Assembly: GCA_026075535.2 (NCBI GenBank)
Contig: AP026548.1
Location: forward strand, 3,968,001-4,032,000
DNA from: Tricholoma matsutake
Lineage: Eukaryota; Basidiomycota; Agaricomycetes; Agaricales; Tricholomataceae
DNA: 64,000 nucleotides
Reading direction: 5' to 3'
Below the pieces are notes generated by a model. It searched no databases. It saw only the letters and a list, made by a program, of their open reading frames with translations, and was not told the origin of the DNA. The translations under genes were made by a program, and so were the position numbers. Below, piece by piece: positions 35,110 through 45,883 of this stretch; position 1 is the stretch's first letter, and each line of letters starts with the position of its first letter.

Positions 35110-35880
35110 ATCTATGAAGTAGGAAAAGAGAAAATAAGAAATGGCTCCCCACCATCATTAGTCCTCGCTGCTAGTGGGCTCCTACTGGTCCTTCCTTGCC
35201 ACTGGTCACTCCTTGTGCTCATCATCACTGTCAGTGGCTCCCTGTGTTGTTGAGGGCTTGCCTTTGTCAGTGGTTTGCCTTTGTCAGTGGTGGTTCCCCT
35301 CACCACTAGTGGTCCCTCATCATTGTTGGAGGTTCCAGCTCCCCATTTCCTGGTGCAGCTGTTCCCATCATCAGTGTTGACACTCCCACTAGTGCTCATC
35401 CTGCTGTCGCTTGCCTCTCCCGGCTTTGTAGAAACAGTATAAAATTGGTAGTAAAAAACAAGAAAAGAAAGCAAAAAAAAAACACAGATGAGCTCAAGAG
35501 GCACTGACCCTTGGACCCTCAAGCCTTCCCTGGCTGTGGTCCTTGTTCCTCACCTGGATGTCATTCACATGGCCCCACTCACTGTGGCCCCCATTCCTCC
35601 ATTTTTCTGCCTTGTTGTATCCCCCTGGCTTGCTCTGTTGTAGGTGCTGGTGTGTATGTTCAGGGTCATCATTGGGCTCTGCTTAGTTCATATATATATA
35701 TATTTAGTCAAAATAAACAATATGAAAGGAAAAACTTACTAATGAGCTCATTGTTGGTGTTGTCATTGTGGTTGTTGATCACATTGAAACTCAACCGAGC
35801 TTGTCAGCATTTCTATTTTTGGGAGGTCAGTACTCAGTGTGTGCTTGTTGTTGGTGATCCTTGGGTTGAGAGCATCATAT
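35110..35880. repeat. Low-complexity GTGGT/CACTG repeat DNA
   Basis: CTCACTAGTGG, GTCAGTGGTTTGCCTTTGTC (twice) and similar short units fill 35,150-35,420. The end shares GTCAGCATTTCTATTTTTGG with the hAT element end region at 49,860. A (TA)n run lies at about 35,692-35,705. Open frames here are by-products of composition. Confidence 0.5.
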
Positions 35881-36116
35881 AACTGTATTACACAACAGAA
35901 TAGCACCTAGGATGCATGAGTAACAGTTTGTTGACAATTTGTCAACCATGCACATGACCAGAAATTACCATATATAAGGCAGGAAGGGGGGAGGGGGGGT
36001 CTGTGGGGTCTGAACCAAAAGTTCCAACTGTATATACAAAAGTCCTGTTCTGCCACCCCCTTGGACAGGACTCAACTACTCAATGCTTTGAGTCAATCAT
36101 ATCTACATGACCTCAC

Positions 36117-36764
36117 ATGGGTATTTCCAACTGTAACTTTCAGCTGATAACAACCAATGGGACCCCCTCACTACACCACTCTTAAGTTGGAGCAGATCAA
36201 TCAGATACCGGAGACTAAATTTTGAGAAATTGTTTGTTGCTGTTAATCTCGGAACATTCCGACTTGCCGGTTATGCCTTTCTGCAGGTCAGGATGTATTT
36301 AAGGTATCGGGGAATCTGTTATCAAAGAATCCGAAGACTTTAGAAAATGCGCGAGAGGCCCGAAGTGAATTTTCGGAGTGGTAAACTTGATCCAAATACA
36401 TTGCTTGACCTAAGCTCTCATATGACAATCACGTGAGTTTCCCATCCACTCGGAAATTACAAATGCACTCACGAAGTCATTTCCCTTCACAACGAAATCT
36501 GACATCCGATATCTTCACAGCAGTATTAGACGGAAGCCGACAATAAAGGACCGAATGTCTTGTGTCTTCGTAAAACACAAAACGAAGGTGCGTATTAACG
36601 AATGGAAGTTCATAATGAACGATCACCATCACGCTTGCTATCAGATTTCGTCGAGCATTACCAACAGGGTGGGAGCCATCATACAGGCGGGGACAACTTC
36701 CGTTCCCTGTCCTAAAAAGTGAGCCATCGGAAGTAAGGCGCCGCGAACGAATACATCAATATTC
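36117..36764. other. Intergenic, 3' side of the SLATT gene
   Basis: Base composition shifts to ordinary host-like sequence with CpG-containing words. No open frame of note and no repeat was recognised. It probably includes the SLATT gene's 3' untranslated region. Confidence 0.5.
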
Positions 36765-37889
36765 TTACCCATTTGCATTTCCCAAAAGTTCCTCAAATTT
36801 ACGCCTGAAGGTTTCCAGCTGATGATCGTATTTATCTCCCGATATGTGCCCACGGTCCATTTGGAAAGCTTCGCACTCGCGAATGAATTGCTCCAGATCT
36901 TTCACACGAGTGATGGATAACTCTGGTTCGTTCGAACCCCGCGCGCGAGCAAGATATGATGCCACAAGAGTGGCAAGACCACCTGGATGAACGTAGAAAA
37001 TGTGAGGAAAATCTAAAAAGAAGGATCGCCGATAGGCTTACCAAGTACAACTGTCGCGATCTGAGTCTTGAGGAACAGTCAGCAACTGAAGAGAAAAGGC
37101 AAAAGAAGACTTACACTTCTACCAGTTGTAGCAGCCGATAACGCGGTTGTCAAAGAACCCAAAAGTACTTGAAGACCAATTGCTGTATTTAACGCATATC
37201 CAGTCATTCTTGCTTTCAGTGCATATTTATCCCGTTCTATCACTGCTTTCGCAAGGGTCGCATGTAGTCGCTCCCCTACGGTTTTTTCACGGTAGGGCTA
37301 CTGACTCGTGAACAAAGGACAACTATATAAACAGACGGCACACCTCGTCCTCAACGGGTACAATCCAATCGATTCCTGATCGTTGACCATCGACGGCATG
37401 CACTTCTGGGATCGCGCGTCTTCCGTCTGGTGGTAATGGCGGTAAAGGATGTCCTACTCCAGATCTCTGTGGACGTGGTTGTCCATAGCCAGATAGTGTG
37501 GCGGCGTCCTCAAAAGACGCAACCGTGTGTCGCATTGGATCGGGCATAGAAGTGCGCCGAAAGGAATTGGGATTACTGTGTCCAGACGCGGCTCTCGGGA
37601 GGGTAGTTATCATTGACGGGGTATGGGCACTGCCTGCTGGTCCATATTCAAAGGTGGTGGGTTCATAGCCCTGTGTGGGCGTGAGGGGCGCAGGTGCATT
37701 AAATGGCATAGTCGGTGTTGGAGCATGCTTTGCCTGGGTTTCTGTCGCCGCAGACATTGCAACTGTCTGCATAGGAGCAGCTCCTGATGCAGAAATCATC
37801 GTTGTCTGCTGTTGTGTAGCTGATGGGCCAACGCTAACTGGTGCGGTTTGAGGAACAGGCTCTATATCCTGACTCATGATAGCAAACAT
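36765..37889 (-). CDS. Two-TM SLATT-domain protein (fungal SLATT family)
   Basis: Four exons give an uninterrupted 321-aa protein: 37,889-37,344, 37,297-37,115, 37,060-37,042 and 36,982-36,765. Introns are 46, 54 and 59 bp with GT..AG ends, and exon phases fit exactly. Residues 1-180 are low-complexity, Pro/Ser/Thr-rich and probably disordered. The SLATT domain follows (VGERLHATLAKAVIERDKYA), with two membrane helices (TGYALNTAIGLQVLLGSLTT and IATVVLGGLATLVASYLARA). Then comes ARGSNEPELSITRVKDLEQF and a charged helical tail. In bacteria SLATT proteins are predicted membrane effectors of conflict systems; the fungal role is unknown. A second start at 37,877 is possible. The gene looks intact, in contrast to its repeat surroundings. 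Confidence 0.85.
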
Positions 37890-38340
37890 TCAAATAGAGA
37901 TACTGAATGCCGTTAAGAATATACGCATGGGTTGCGCTGTCAGTGACATGCTTACTAGGCGTTTGTTTCATACCGATGAAAGGTGGCTAATTTTAGACGC
38001 TATATGTTATGAAGACCCCGAATTACCAGATCTAGAGTTTGAACACAGTTTTTGTCTAGAATTCGTCTTCCTTCTTGTCAAAATATTCTTGCGAGCTAAC
38101 ATCCACGTTTTATACTTGTCACTAGTGTAGAAGGCGAATTGTCAAAGACTTGGGACAGAGATATCTGGGGTCTTGCTCGGATCGAGCCAGTCTCTGACAC
38201 TCGACTAGTACACAACTGGTATTATAGCCATTAGGATTCATTAGATTTAGTACTATCACGTGGGGAGAGATGTAAAAAGACAGCGGAGTTGTAAATTAAA
38301 AAAGCTCTCCAGAGCAGGATTTTGGCCTCGGACCTTGTGC
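37890..38340. other. Intergenic upstream of the SLATT gene
   Basis: It probably contains the promoter of the minus-strand SLATT gene. An open frame of 84 codons on the plus strand (37,876-38,130) overlaps the SLATT start and has no recognised domain. No clear TATA box was chosen. Confidence 0.4.
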
Positions 38341-38348
38341 ACACAAAA

Positions 38349-38695
38349 CAAGGGGTACTCGGCACCAGAAAAAAAAACAGTATCCTCATTATAGATGTAG
38401 AAATGGCTGAGGGATTGAAAAATTCAACTCCGAAATTTTTCCTGCTACTGGTTGGCCGATTACCTAAAAAGGAAATGGGGGGTCCTCAGCGAGGTTGAAA
38501 TTTATGAAAGTTGCTTGGAATGGCCAGTTGTGCTGAAGAAAAATATCAGAAAAAATAAAACTTTATTTGAATATTTTTCATCAAAATAGCTGTAACTTGC
38601 CAACCACTGACCAGATGTTGTATTTTTCGAATTCCTGACCATTTTTACATCTATTAGATGATACGGTCTTTTCTTCTGGTGCCGAGTACCCCTTG
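38349..38695. mobile_element. hAT-type MITE, 347 bp, target duplication ACACAAAA
   Basis: Terminal inverted repeats are CAAGGGGTACTCGGCACCAG and CTGGTGCCGAGTACCCCTTG, a perfect 20-bp match extended by A/T-rich bases. The octamer ACACAAAA flanks it at 38,341-38,348 and 38,696-38,703. The interior is AT-rich and non-coding. Eight-base duplications and a CAAGG end suggest hAT-driven movement. Confidence 0.92.
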
Positions 38696-38703
38696 ACACA
38701 AAA

Positions 38704-39430
38704 TATAGGGTCTCTTTCCGAGTTCTCAGTATTGAGAATGCTCGACTTGATGCGTGGGAATATGTTCGCGCCAACATTGCGGTGTTTGCCGACGCGTGAT
38801 GCTTATGTGAGACATCAATGTTTGCATATGCTTGCCTTCGCTGCTGAGGTTGCGGCAATTGCCGCGCAAAAAAAGTTAACAGGGGCAATTGCCGCTGTGT
38901 TTACCAACAACATGTTTTTAATGTGTAGATAATGTCTGGTCCCTTCTAAAAATGTGTTAAAATATGTGCCTATGATCATAACCTAAGCACAACATGTTAT
39001 TTAACATACAGTTGTGGACAACTAAACATGACATTTTTGATATCTTGTGATCAGGATTTTTCTGGGACAAACCGACTTCAGATTCAGATTCAGCTGGTCA
39101 AAATATGTCAAAAAACCTATCCCCAAAGTTTTTCTCATGACATTTTATGGTGCCAATCACTTACACACCACTACTTTTGTACAAACCTTTCTGGTCCTCC
39201 AAAAAACAGCCATTTTCTTATTCATCTTGTAGAAACACTCCTTTTAGTGATATAATCTCCCTGAGTCCTCTAGACTTTGACAGAATCCCCTACCTCCTTC
39301 GACATCCTCTCAAATACCTCCTAGTTCAAGAATGGATCAACTAGCCGAAGAAGAACTTTCTGATTGATGGTAGTCAGTGCTTTGGGCTTCGGGTGCTTCG
39401 CATTTAATCAGCTTCTTGACATTTACAGTT
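38704..39430. other. AT-rich intergenic DNA
   Basis: An open frame of 79 codons on the plus strand (38,693-38,932) has no recognised domain, and its start overlaps the MITE edge. A short inverted motif GGCAATTGCC occurs twice (near 38,855 and 38,884). The rest (39,000-39,350) is A/T-rich with no feature recognised. Confidence 0.4.
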
Positions 39431-39640
39431 CTGTTGGATTATGGGGACTGGAATGTAGGGTCGAATGACGTTGTCCAGAGGGTCCCACACTTGAACTGGG
39501 GCAGGCGATGCAAGTCAATAGGACCCACAGGCAACATTTGTCTCCCTGAGACATTGTCCAGTTCCTCATTTTTCAGCTTGTGCATGTACATTTCCCTTTT
39601 GAATGGATCACCCTTCCTTTTGACAAAAATCACTCTCAGT
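39430..39640 (-). pseudogene. Short unrecognised coding remnant
   Basis: The minus strand reads VIFVKRKGDPFKREMYMHKL then KNEELDNVSGRQMLPVGPID. It looks protein-like (charged, few rare residues) but has no family I can name and is surrounded by stops. It may be part of a decayed transposon open frame. Confidence 0.3.
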
Positions 39641-39959
39641 TTCTAAGTTTTATCTCCTGCTAAGAGGAGATTAAGTTTTCTGCACAAAAAGGTGTAGTAC
39701 TAAAGTTCTAAGTCTCTTTAGCTGATTCTCTGTCTTGCAGACCTTCTCTGGACTTAGTCTTCTTGAAGACTAGCCCTTATTACATACATCGCAACCTTTT
39801 GACACCCATGCATGAATGTCTTTATCCCCGTCAATCTTGTTCTCACCTCCCATGGCCACTTCCTCTGACGCTTCACATTGAACCCTGCTTTTGTCCCCTT
39901 TTCCTTTCCTAGCATGGTCCTTCCATATTCTATCTGTTGGAGCTCAACAATGTGAACAA

Positions 39960-40390
39960 AAACCCTGCCAATGCTCCATTTTCCCTACCACAGTGGATGG
40001 GTGTTGACAACAACTACAACGACCACCTGCACAGTGGGGAAGCGAACAAGACAGCGGGAACACACCACCCGCCTCCAGCCTCATGAGCAACTGCTCGTGG
40101 GGTGGACTGTGGGTGGAATGATGACAATGACGACAATGACCCAGGACCACCAGCACCAGACAACAATGACCACAGCACCAGACGATGATGACTACAGCAC
40201 CTGCCAATGATGAGGGAGGCAGGCAAGATGGGGGGGCAAGACCAGGGGGAGCGAGACAAAGGGGGGGGGAGACCAGGGGGAGAGGGAGACCAGGGAGACC
40301 AGACAAGGGGGAGGGAGACCAAACAAGGGGGAAATTCTGGGAGATGAGATGACACAGGGGAGGGGAGACAACAAGGGGGAGTATATGTAG
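39960..40390. repeat. Low-complexity element with near-palindrome
   Basis: GACAACAATGACC and GGGGGAGGGAGACC units dominate. CATGAGCAACTGCTCGTGG is at 40,082-40,100, the same near-palindrome as in the hAT-like elements. Terminal repeats and target duplication were not found. Confidence 0.55.
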
Positions 40391-40479
40391 TGTAGTTACA
40401 TATCAAATATATGTATTATATAGGAAATATAATAATTTTTTGGTATATCATATGCAGTGTGAATGATATTTGGAGGATG

Positions 40480-40980
40480 AAAGAATCTTCTCAAGCGTCA
40501 GAGGATATTCAGGAAGCATATGAATCATACATTCCTGAGGTGCCCTGGAGCACTTTGGACCAAAATTCAGTACCCTGAAGACTGGCAAATAATGGCACTT
40601 TACCTACAAAGTGCCCAGGGTAGACAATTGCTTTGGATGCCTTGGCATGCCCCAAGACATCCTAGGGTAACCCAGGACACCCTGGGGGGGACAAAAGCAA
40701 TTTTCCTGATGGAGGTGCTTAAGTGTGTCAGTCGGCTTGTCGATGGTCAGCACATGTGTCTTCAAGTCAACATCAAAATTGTCATAGGCATAACATGCCA
40801 GAAGTGTTTGTCCAAGGTCTCGTAAGTTATTTGCAGTATTGATAACTCAAATGGGTGTCTTGCTTGCCTGGAGAAACATGGCAATGATGCTTTGCAAGGC
40901 ATTCACATTTCTGTTTAAACTGTGTACCGTGATGCTCAGAATAAAAACATTTTTCTACTGTTTGTGATCCCCTTATCTCA
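40480..40980. other. Repeat-derived intergenic DNA with CCCTGG/CCAGGG motifs
   Basis: GTGCCCTGGAGCAC, AAGTGCCCAGGG and GGACACCCTGGGGGGG give several short inverted pairs, related in style to 6.67-6.77 kb and 48.5-48.65 kb. A 101-codon plus-strand frame (40,520-40,825) shows no recognised family. Confidence 0.4.
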
Positions 40981-40984
40981 TGTT

Positions 40985-41540
40985 AGAGATTGGCAGGGGT
41001 AACCCTTGGGTATTTTCATTGTTACCCTTACTCTTACCCTTCAAAACCCTTACCCTTGGTCAAGGGTAGGGGTTTTCAGGGGTAAGGGTAAGGGTACCCC
41101 AGGGTATAGAGAGTATTCAGTACCCTTGGGGGTATGATGCAAGGGTTTATTTCAAATAGTTTCCTGATGATGCTCAAACATGGTCCTATCCATTTTTAGT
41201 AATTGTCTGAGCTTTTAGCATGTTGAAAAGCACAAGGTAGTAGTCTAGTACTGTCTTTAGGAGAACACCTTTGCCTGAATAACTCAATAGGCTGGGACCA
41301 TAGAGGAAATAACCCAACTTGCACAGCAAAGAGTGGTCAGAGAGGTCATCAAGTTTCATAAGGGTTACTATACTGATATCATGAGTGGTTGACATCTTCT
41401 AAAATGTGACTCTGTATACCCTTGTACCCTCCTCAGGGGTAAGGGTATGTAGAGGGTAGGAAAGTTCATACCCTTACCCTTACCCTCACATACCCTTTGC
41501 CATACCCCCAGGGGTATGTGAACCCTTGCCATTCACTATC
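40985..41540. repeat. Pair of CCCTTA-rich foldbacks
   Basis: Two hairpin-forming sequences lie at 40,985-41,120 (TTACCCTTACTCTTACCC against GGGGTAAGGGTAAGGG) and 41,410-41,530 (CAGGGGTAAGGGTATG against CATACCCTTACCCTTACC). Between them lies unremarkable DNA. They are related to 9,688-9,830. Confidence 0.65.
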
Positions 41541-41590
41541 TCACGTGTACTGATGCAGCACTCACAATTTGAATAAGAGCCAGCTTCCGG

Positions 41591-42105
41591 TCATGCTGGT
41601 GGATTTTCTTTGTGTGATTGTGCTGCATTAAGAAATACACCCTCTAGCCCCTCATCTGCCAGGTTATCCTGATCATCGTGATCACCTTCCTGCATCAAAA
41701 TACTCCCCATTCCATGTGTCAGCAGCAGAGTATCCAACAGATCCCACAAGAATGGCATGACATCCAATTGTCCAATGGACACATTTGATGCGCTGAAGTG
41801 TAATCCATGATCTGGCTTAGCTAGTTCAATAACTTCAGCCTGGTAGAGCTGCTTCATTGCATCATGTTGGGCTTGCATCATGTCAGCACTTGTATTCAAC
41901 AACACAGTGACAATTTGTCCAACTTGATCTTCAGATCATTTACAAGTGGATCAGTTGACAACTGAACATCAGAGAGCAGAGCCAACAGAAAGTCTGATAG
42001 GAGTAGTTTATTTTGATGGAAATACAATAGGATTGGTGTGACATTGGGGGAGCTGGTACTGGCCATTAATGAGATGAGTATCTGATCCAATCTGAGACAT
42101 GACAC
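41591..42105 (-). pseudogene. Remnant of a repeat-encoded basidiomycete ORF
   Basis: Minus-strand pieces read CLRLDQILISLMASTSSPNV, LLLSDFLLALLSDVQLSTDP and then ADMMQAQHDAMKQLYQAEVI, HFSASNVSIGQLD and PFLWDLLDTLL. The pattern recalls the N-terminal half of large DUF6589-type open frames found in mobile elements of mushrooms. The join near 41,895 has stops. This is an inference from memory of that pattern, so the family is tentative. Confidence 0.45.
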
Positions 42106-42275
42106 ATCGAGGCTGTATAACCAACAGACATTGACCAGTCACTCATAATGGTGGCGATGTCTATTGACAAATGTCTGGTGCCAGCCCTCTGGAAGAGTTA
42201 CAAAAAAGAAGGTTTCGGACAATCAAACCATGGGAAAGCTGAGAATGAGAACTACAGTGAGTGATCATCCAGAGG

Positions 42276-42478
42276 AGGACCCCTGAAAGTACTATGAGAT
42301 GCCTGATCCTCAAAATTGAATTTTTATCTGCACCGAAAAAATATTCCCATGATTTCTGACCTTGGATTTAGGCATTTCATAGCATGTCAAGTATTTTACC
42401 CAAAAATTTCATGGATTTTTTATCACATTTTTATCCGCACCAGGAGATCAGGCATCTTGGAGTACTTTCAGGGGTCCT
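42276..42478. mobile_element. hAT-type MITE, 203 bp, target duplication TCCAGAGG
   Basis: Ends AGGACCCCTGAAAGTACT and the inverse (AGTACTTTCAGGGGTCCT) are followed inwards by GATGCCTGATC and GATCAGGCATC. TCCAGAGG flanks both sides (42,268-42,275 and 42,479-42,486). No coding capacity. Confidence 0.92.
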
Positions 42479-42489
42479 TCCAGAGGGCA

Positions 42490-42620
42490 TGGGTAGGACT
42501 CTGGCTGAGCTCGGACTGGACATGCTAGTTTGGCAGGACTCTCCAAAAAAAGTCTGAGCAGAGTCCAAGTAAGTCTGAGCAAAGTCTGAGTGTCCGAGCA
42601 GAGTCCAATCGGATTGGGGG
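42490..42620. repeat. Short AGTCTGAGCA-type repeats and a poly-G run
   Basis: AGTCTGAGCAGAGTCCAA and its variants occur three to four times, followed by a run of about ten G near 42,617. Confidence 0.6.
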
Positions 42621-43149
42621 GGGGGTGTAAAGACCTCCATTTGAATCACCCCGTCCGTGATGACCTCACTCAACTCTGTGTTGGTTTCTTTGCTGGGCTA
42701 CATGAGCTGACCTGGCCTGATGACACAGACCTTCAAGACCCTTGGAAATTGATCACACATGGCTCTGTTGTCCTCGAGCCCACCTCCTTTCAATTTTTCT
42801 TGCCTGGCCACAAGGCCGACAGATTTTTTGAAGGGAACACAATTATTTTTTGCTCTAACCCATGCACACTCTTCCATGCTTACCTATACTCACGTGACGC
42901 CCTATTTCCCCTGTCATCCCCCCTTTGGATCAGAGCGATCCCACCAGATCATTCTTCATCAGGTGACTGTGACAGTTTTTCGACAACGACGTTGGCGGAC
43001 AGTCAATGGGTGCGGGAGGCGCTACTTTCCTCGCCGAGAACGGCGTCGCTCCCCACATTATACAGGGCATCAGTCAATGGGCTTCCCCATCGTGGCAGAT
43101 TTACATCCGCAAGCAACCAGTTCTCCTGCAGGCTATGTTACACGCGTAA
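42620..43149 (+). pseudogene. Tyrosine recombinase remnant, catalytic arginine lost
   Basis: Plus-strand pieces give LTWPDDTDLQDPWKLITHGS, FQFFLPGHKADRFFEGNTII and then a frame change. The C-terminal box follows as QSMGAGGATFLAENGVAPHI, and the end as WASPSWQIYIRKQPVLLQAM with a stop at 43,149. This is the catalytic half of a phage-integrase-type tyrosine recombinase, as found in fungal YR elements. The usual box is SxRAGGAT; here R is G, which removes a catalytic residue. The nucleophile-region tyrosine (IYIRK) remains. It is out of frame in the middle and therefore dead. Confidence 0.7.
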
Positions 43150-44447
43150 CTAGCCATTACCAACACTCCCCGCTGAGGAGTTCGCCGGCTTGGAAAGAAA
43201 AAGAAAAAGAAGGGAGAAGGAATTTTGAACCCGGACAATCGTGTTTGTATCGGTACGCCGCGTAGTAACTCAATTTTCTCTTGTATTTGTATCCTCGCTC
43301 CTCACATCGTCAACCTCATCTTACCACACTTCCACACTTCTCCCCTACTTATCTTTCTTATCAGGTCTTAGGTGTACCTCGAGGCCCCAAATAAAAGTAG
43401 ACCCTTCAGGCTGACCCTTTGCCGAAGGCGTCGTTTCACCTATTTTCCATGCTCCCGTCCGTGAGAATATCGTCCATACCCTCGCACATTGGACCTTTGA
43501 TGGCAAATTCCTGGGTTATAAAGACGAGTCCGAGGTTACGAGGATCGTAACTAGCTATACATATCTGGATGCATTGGGACTAGATGTCTGGCTTCACCCA
43601 GCTGTTTTTGTGTTTACCCCCAAAAATTTCCAGATTGGGGCCCAGCCTCGGTAGGGATTATCCGGGGTCCTAACGAAGCTCGAGCTTCTTTTTAAAATCC
43701 CCGTCGTTTCGGATGTGACGCTATGTGACGAGACATTGGGACATATTTGCGTACCTGGTAAGTATGCCAGTTAGTATCTACTTTTGATCTACTTGGCGCA
43801 TTTTGCTCTATCTCCTCGCAGCTTGGACGACTCCGACCTTATCTATTTCAGAATCTTATTAGCCTGATTTCTGAATCTGGGTTAGGACTTCTGCGCGGTC
43901 ATTAAATCTTTGGGCAGCTTCATTGCAATCGATAATAAGTATGTATGTCGTATATTACGTCTTCCACAAAATTCGGATAAGTGTGATCCGGCACGCACTT
44001 TTTCGCGACCAAGTTCAGCTAGGTCCTTTTTAGGTCCGTACTATCTAGCGGTTCCAGTTCGTGCAATCGCCGACTTAATGTTTGCCAGTGACAACTTGAC
44101 AAGTTGATAAAGCCGATTTCTCGATCGCGCTCTTCGATACCTTCGGAGGAATGTGTTTTTCGACCGCATATCCACGCACTGGTAGACCGTGACGACCGGC
44201 AGTTGGTATTCCGTTTAAATCAGGGTGTCAATCCTCCCATCTCTAGTGAAATGTCACCTAATGTCACGGTACTTACAGCTGTGGGCACGAATATGTCGGG
44301 ATTTAACGGAATTTGCGAACTTCCTTAGTACATCACCACTATCAGCGCAAATTTCGGATGATTCTACACCCGCTACCTCGATGTCCCTTATATAACTTAC
44401 GTCGTTTTAGTTTCCACGCCTGGTCCTCAGTCTTAGAGCAGCAAAAT
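43150..44447. other. Intergenic, with a possible unrecognised coding trace
   Basis: At 43,450-43,650 one plus frame reads HAPVRENIVHTLAHWTFDGK then FLGYKDESEVTRIVTSYTYL, ending at a stop near 43,652. It may be an exon of an unknown host gene, but I cannot build a gene. The last 100-200 bases should hold the promoter of the next gene. Confidence 0.35.
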
Positions 44448-45523
44448 ATGCACTTCACACAGGTGTTAATTTTGACCATTTCAGTCATCTTTTCCCTGTT
44501 CTCTGGTGCTGCGAGTCTGAACAACCTCGTGGCGCGTACCGACCCTTCTAGCGATATTTGCGGTGAAGTCAAAGCTAGGCTTAAAGTCATAGACCCGTCC
44601 TCTGGCAAATATGAAGATTTCGGTCTTATCAGTGCGTTTCCTCTCGATTTGAAGTGACTATCATGCTCATTCCGCTTTTTCTGTAGCTGCCTGCCTGTGT
44701 CTTCCTGATGTTATTCCTTTCATAGCCACAGATCCTACCGCCTTAGCCGCAGCCACAAAGTTTGGAAGGGATGTAGTCGCCACGTACGTGACCAATATGG
44801 TAAGTCGGCTTGTGCACGTAGTACTTACAGCTGTTTTGAATTTCATACGCTGCCTGTAGATCAAGCAGGGTGAGGGATCTGAGCAGTGTCATTATCCTCT
44901 CCATTCCGTCCCTGTCTGTACTACGGGAAATCCTTGCGGTTTCACATGCAGGGATGGGTGAGTCATAGGCCCTGTCTGTTCGTCTCGAATTTTTAATGAA
45001 CGTGTCTCGCAGCTATACTGCATATCCACCCGAGAAACCCACGGAGTGTATTTGCGGAGAGCCTCACCAGGAATGTAATGGCAAGTGTGGGAATTACTCC
45101 TCATGCTCCAGCGCATATGCCAAACGTGAGGCGCACTATGGGGGTAATAAACGAGCATGCCCGCCAGGCTTCACTGCATGCGGTATCCTTGGAAGAAATG
45201 CTAGGACCTGGGAGTGTATCAACACACAGCATGAGTTAGAGAGCTGTACGTCCCTTTTACACGTCAAACCGATGTCCAGCTCACATCCATTACTTATAGG
45301 TGGTGGTTGCAGCATCCCATTGACCATACCAAGCCCAGAAGGCCAAGATTGTACGAACATATTCGGTGTTTCTGACGTTTCCTGTGTCAACGGTCGCTGT
45401 GCAGTGCACCGCTGCATGCCTGGGTATGTCATAGACGTTACTGGCTCTACTTGCATCTACTCTGAGGACAAGGATCCCATCATTTTGGCTGCCGAATATG
45501 GTCTTGAGCATGTACCCTTGTAA
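44448..45523 (+). CDS. Secreted cysteine-rich PriA/CPL1-like protein
   Basis: Five exons give a 283-aa protein: 44,448-44,631, 44,687-44,799, 44,860-44,957, 45,013-45,245 and 45,300-45,523. Introns are 55, 60, 55 and 54 bp, all GT..AG, and phases fit to the stop. Residues 1-23 form a signal peptide (MHFTQVLILTISVIFSLFSG). The middle has a Cys-rich block (ECICGEPHQECNGKCGNYSS, CPPGFTACGI, WECINTQHELESC). The C-terminal CPL1-like domain has six cysteines (GGCSIPLTIPSPEGQDC, VSCVNGRCAVHRCMPGY). Relatives include the mushroom fruiting-body protein PriA and the Cryptococcus secreted protein CPL1. It is expected to act outside the cell or in the wall. No truncation is seen. Confidence 0.88.
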
Positions 45524-45883
45524 ACACCTCTTTACGAACTTGGATGAACTTTTGAGTATTTTTACCTCTTCCCTTCCCAACATTTCTGGTCTTCACGGTG
45601 GACTGACAGCATTTTTATTTAAGACCAGTTACCAGTAGGATAAAAAAATTGGTATAGATTCCAGTATGTATAAGATAGACGATGTCCCTTCGCATATCAG
45701 AATACCATAGTGAAGGAAATTGGTCGCTTGATGTCTCTATCCGCCTCCACGACAACTATCAATGCTACCTTTTCTGATGCTGGTCAAAGGTTCATAGCAC
45801 ACATTCTACAGCCTTAAGATCATATGAAGACCTCTAACCTTTCAACCAAAATTCTATCCAATCCCGTTATATTTGTAGATTGT
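45524..45883. other. Intergenic between convergent genes
   Basis: This is the shared 3' region of the PriA-like gene (plus) and the FMN-binding gene (minus). No repeat or gene was recognised; it is A/T-rich around 45,600-45,680. Confidence 0.45.

Larger units (their letters stand above)
33299..36116. mobile_element. Candidate TIR element hosting a hAT-like element
   Basis: The left side carries AGATATGATT and then GTCCAAGGGGGTGGCAGAAT (33,299-33,372). The right side carries the inverted forms (ATTCTGCC-like TTCTGCCACCCCCTTGGAC at 36,048-36,066, then AATCATATCT). The shared terminal stretch is interrupted by a variable 30-bp piece. No clear target duplication was found, so the ends are approximate. 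No transposase is present. Confidence 0.45.

Noticed and set aside
37876..38130. 84-codon plus-strand frame overlapping the SLATT start
   Set aside because: No domain, no splice sites, and it lies in the 5' region of a well-supported minus-strand gene.
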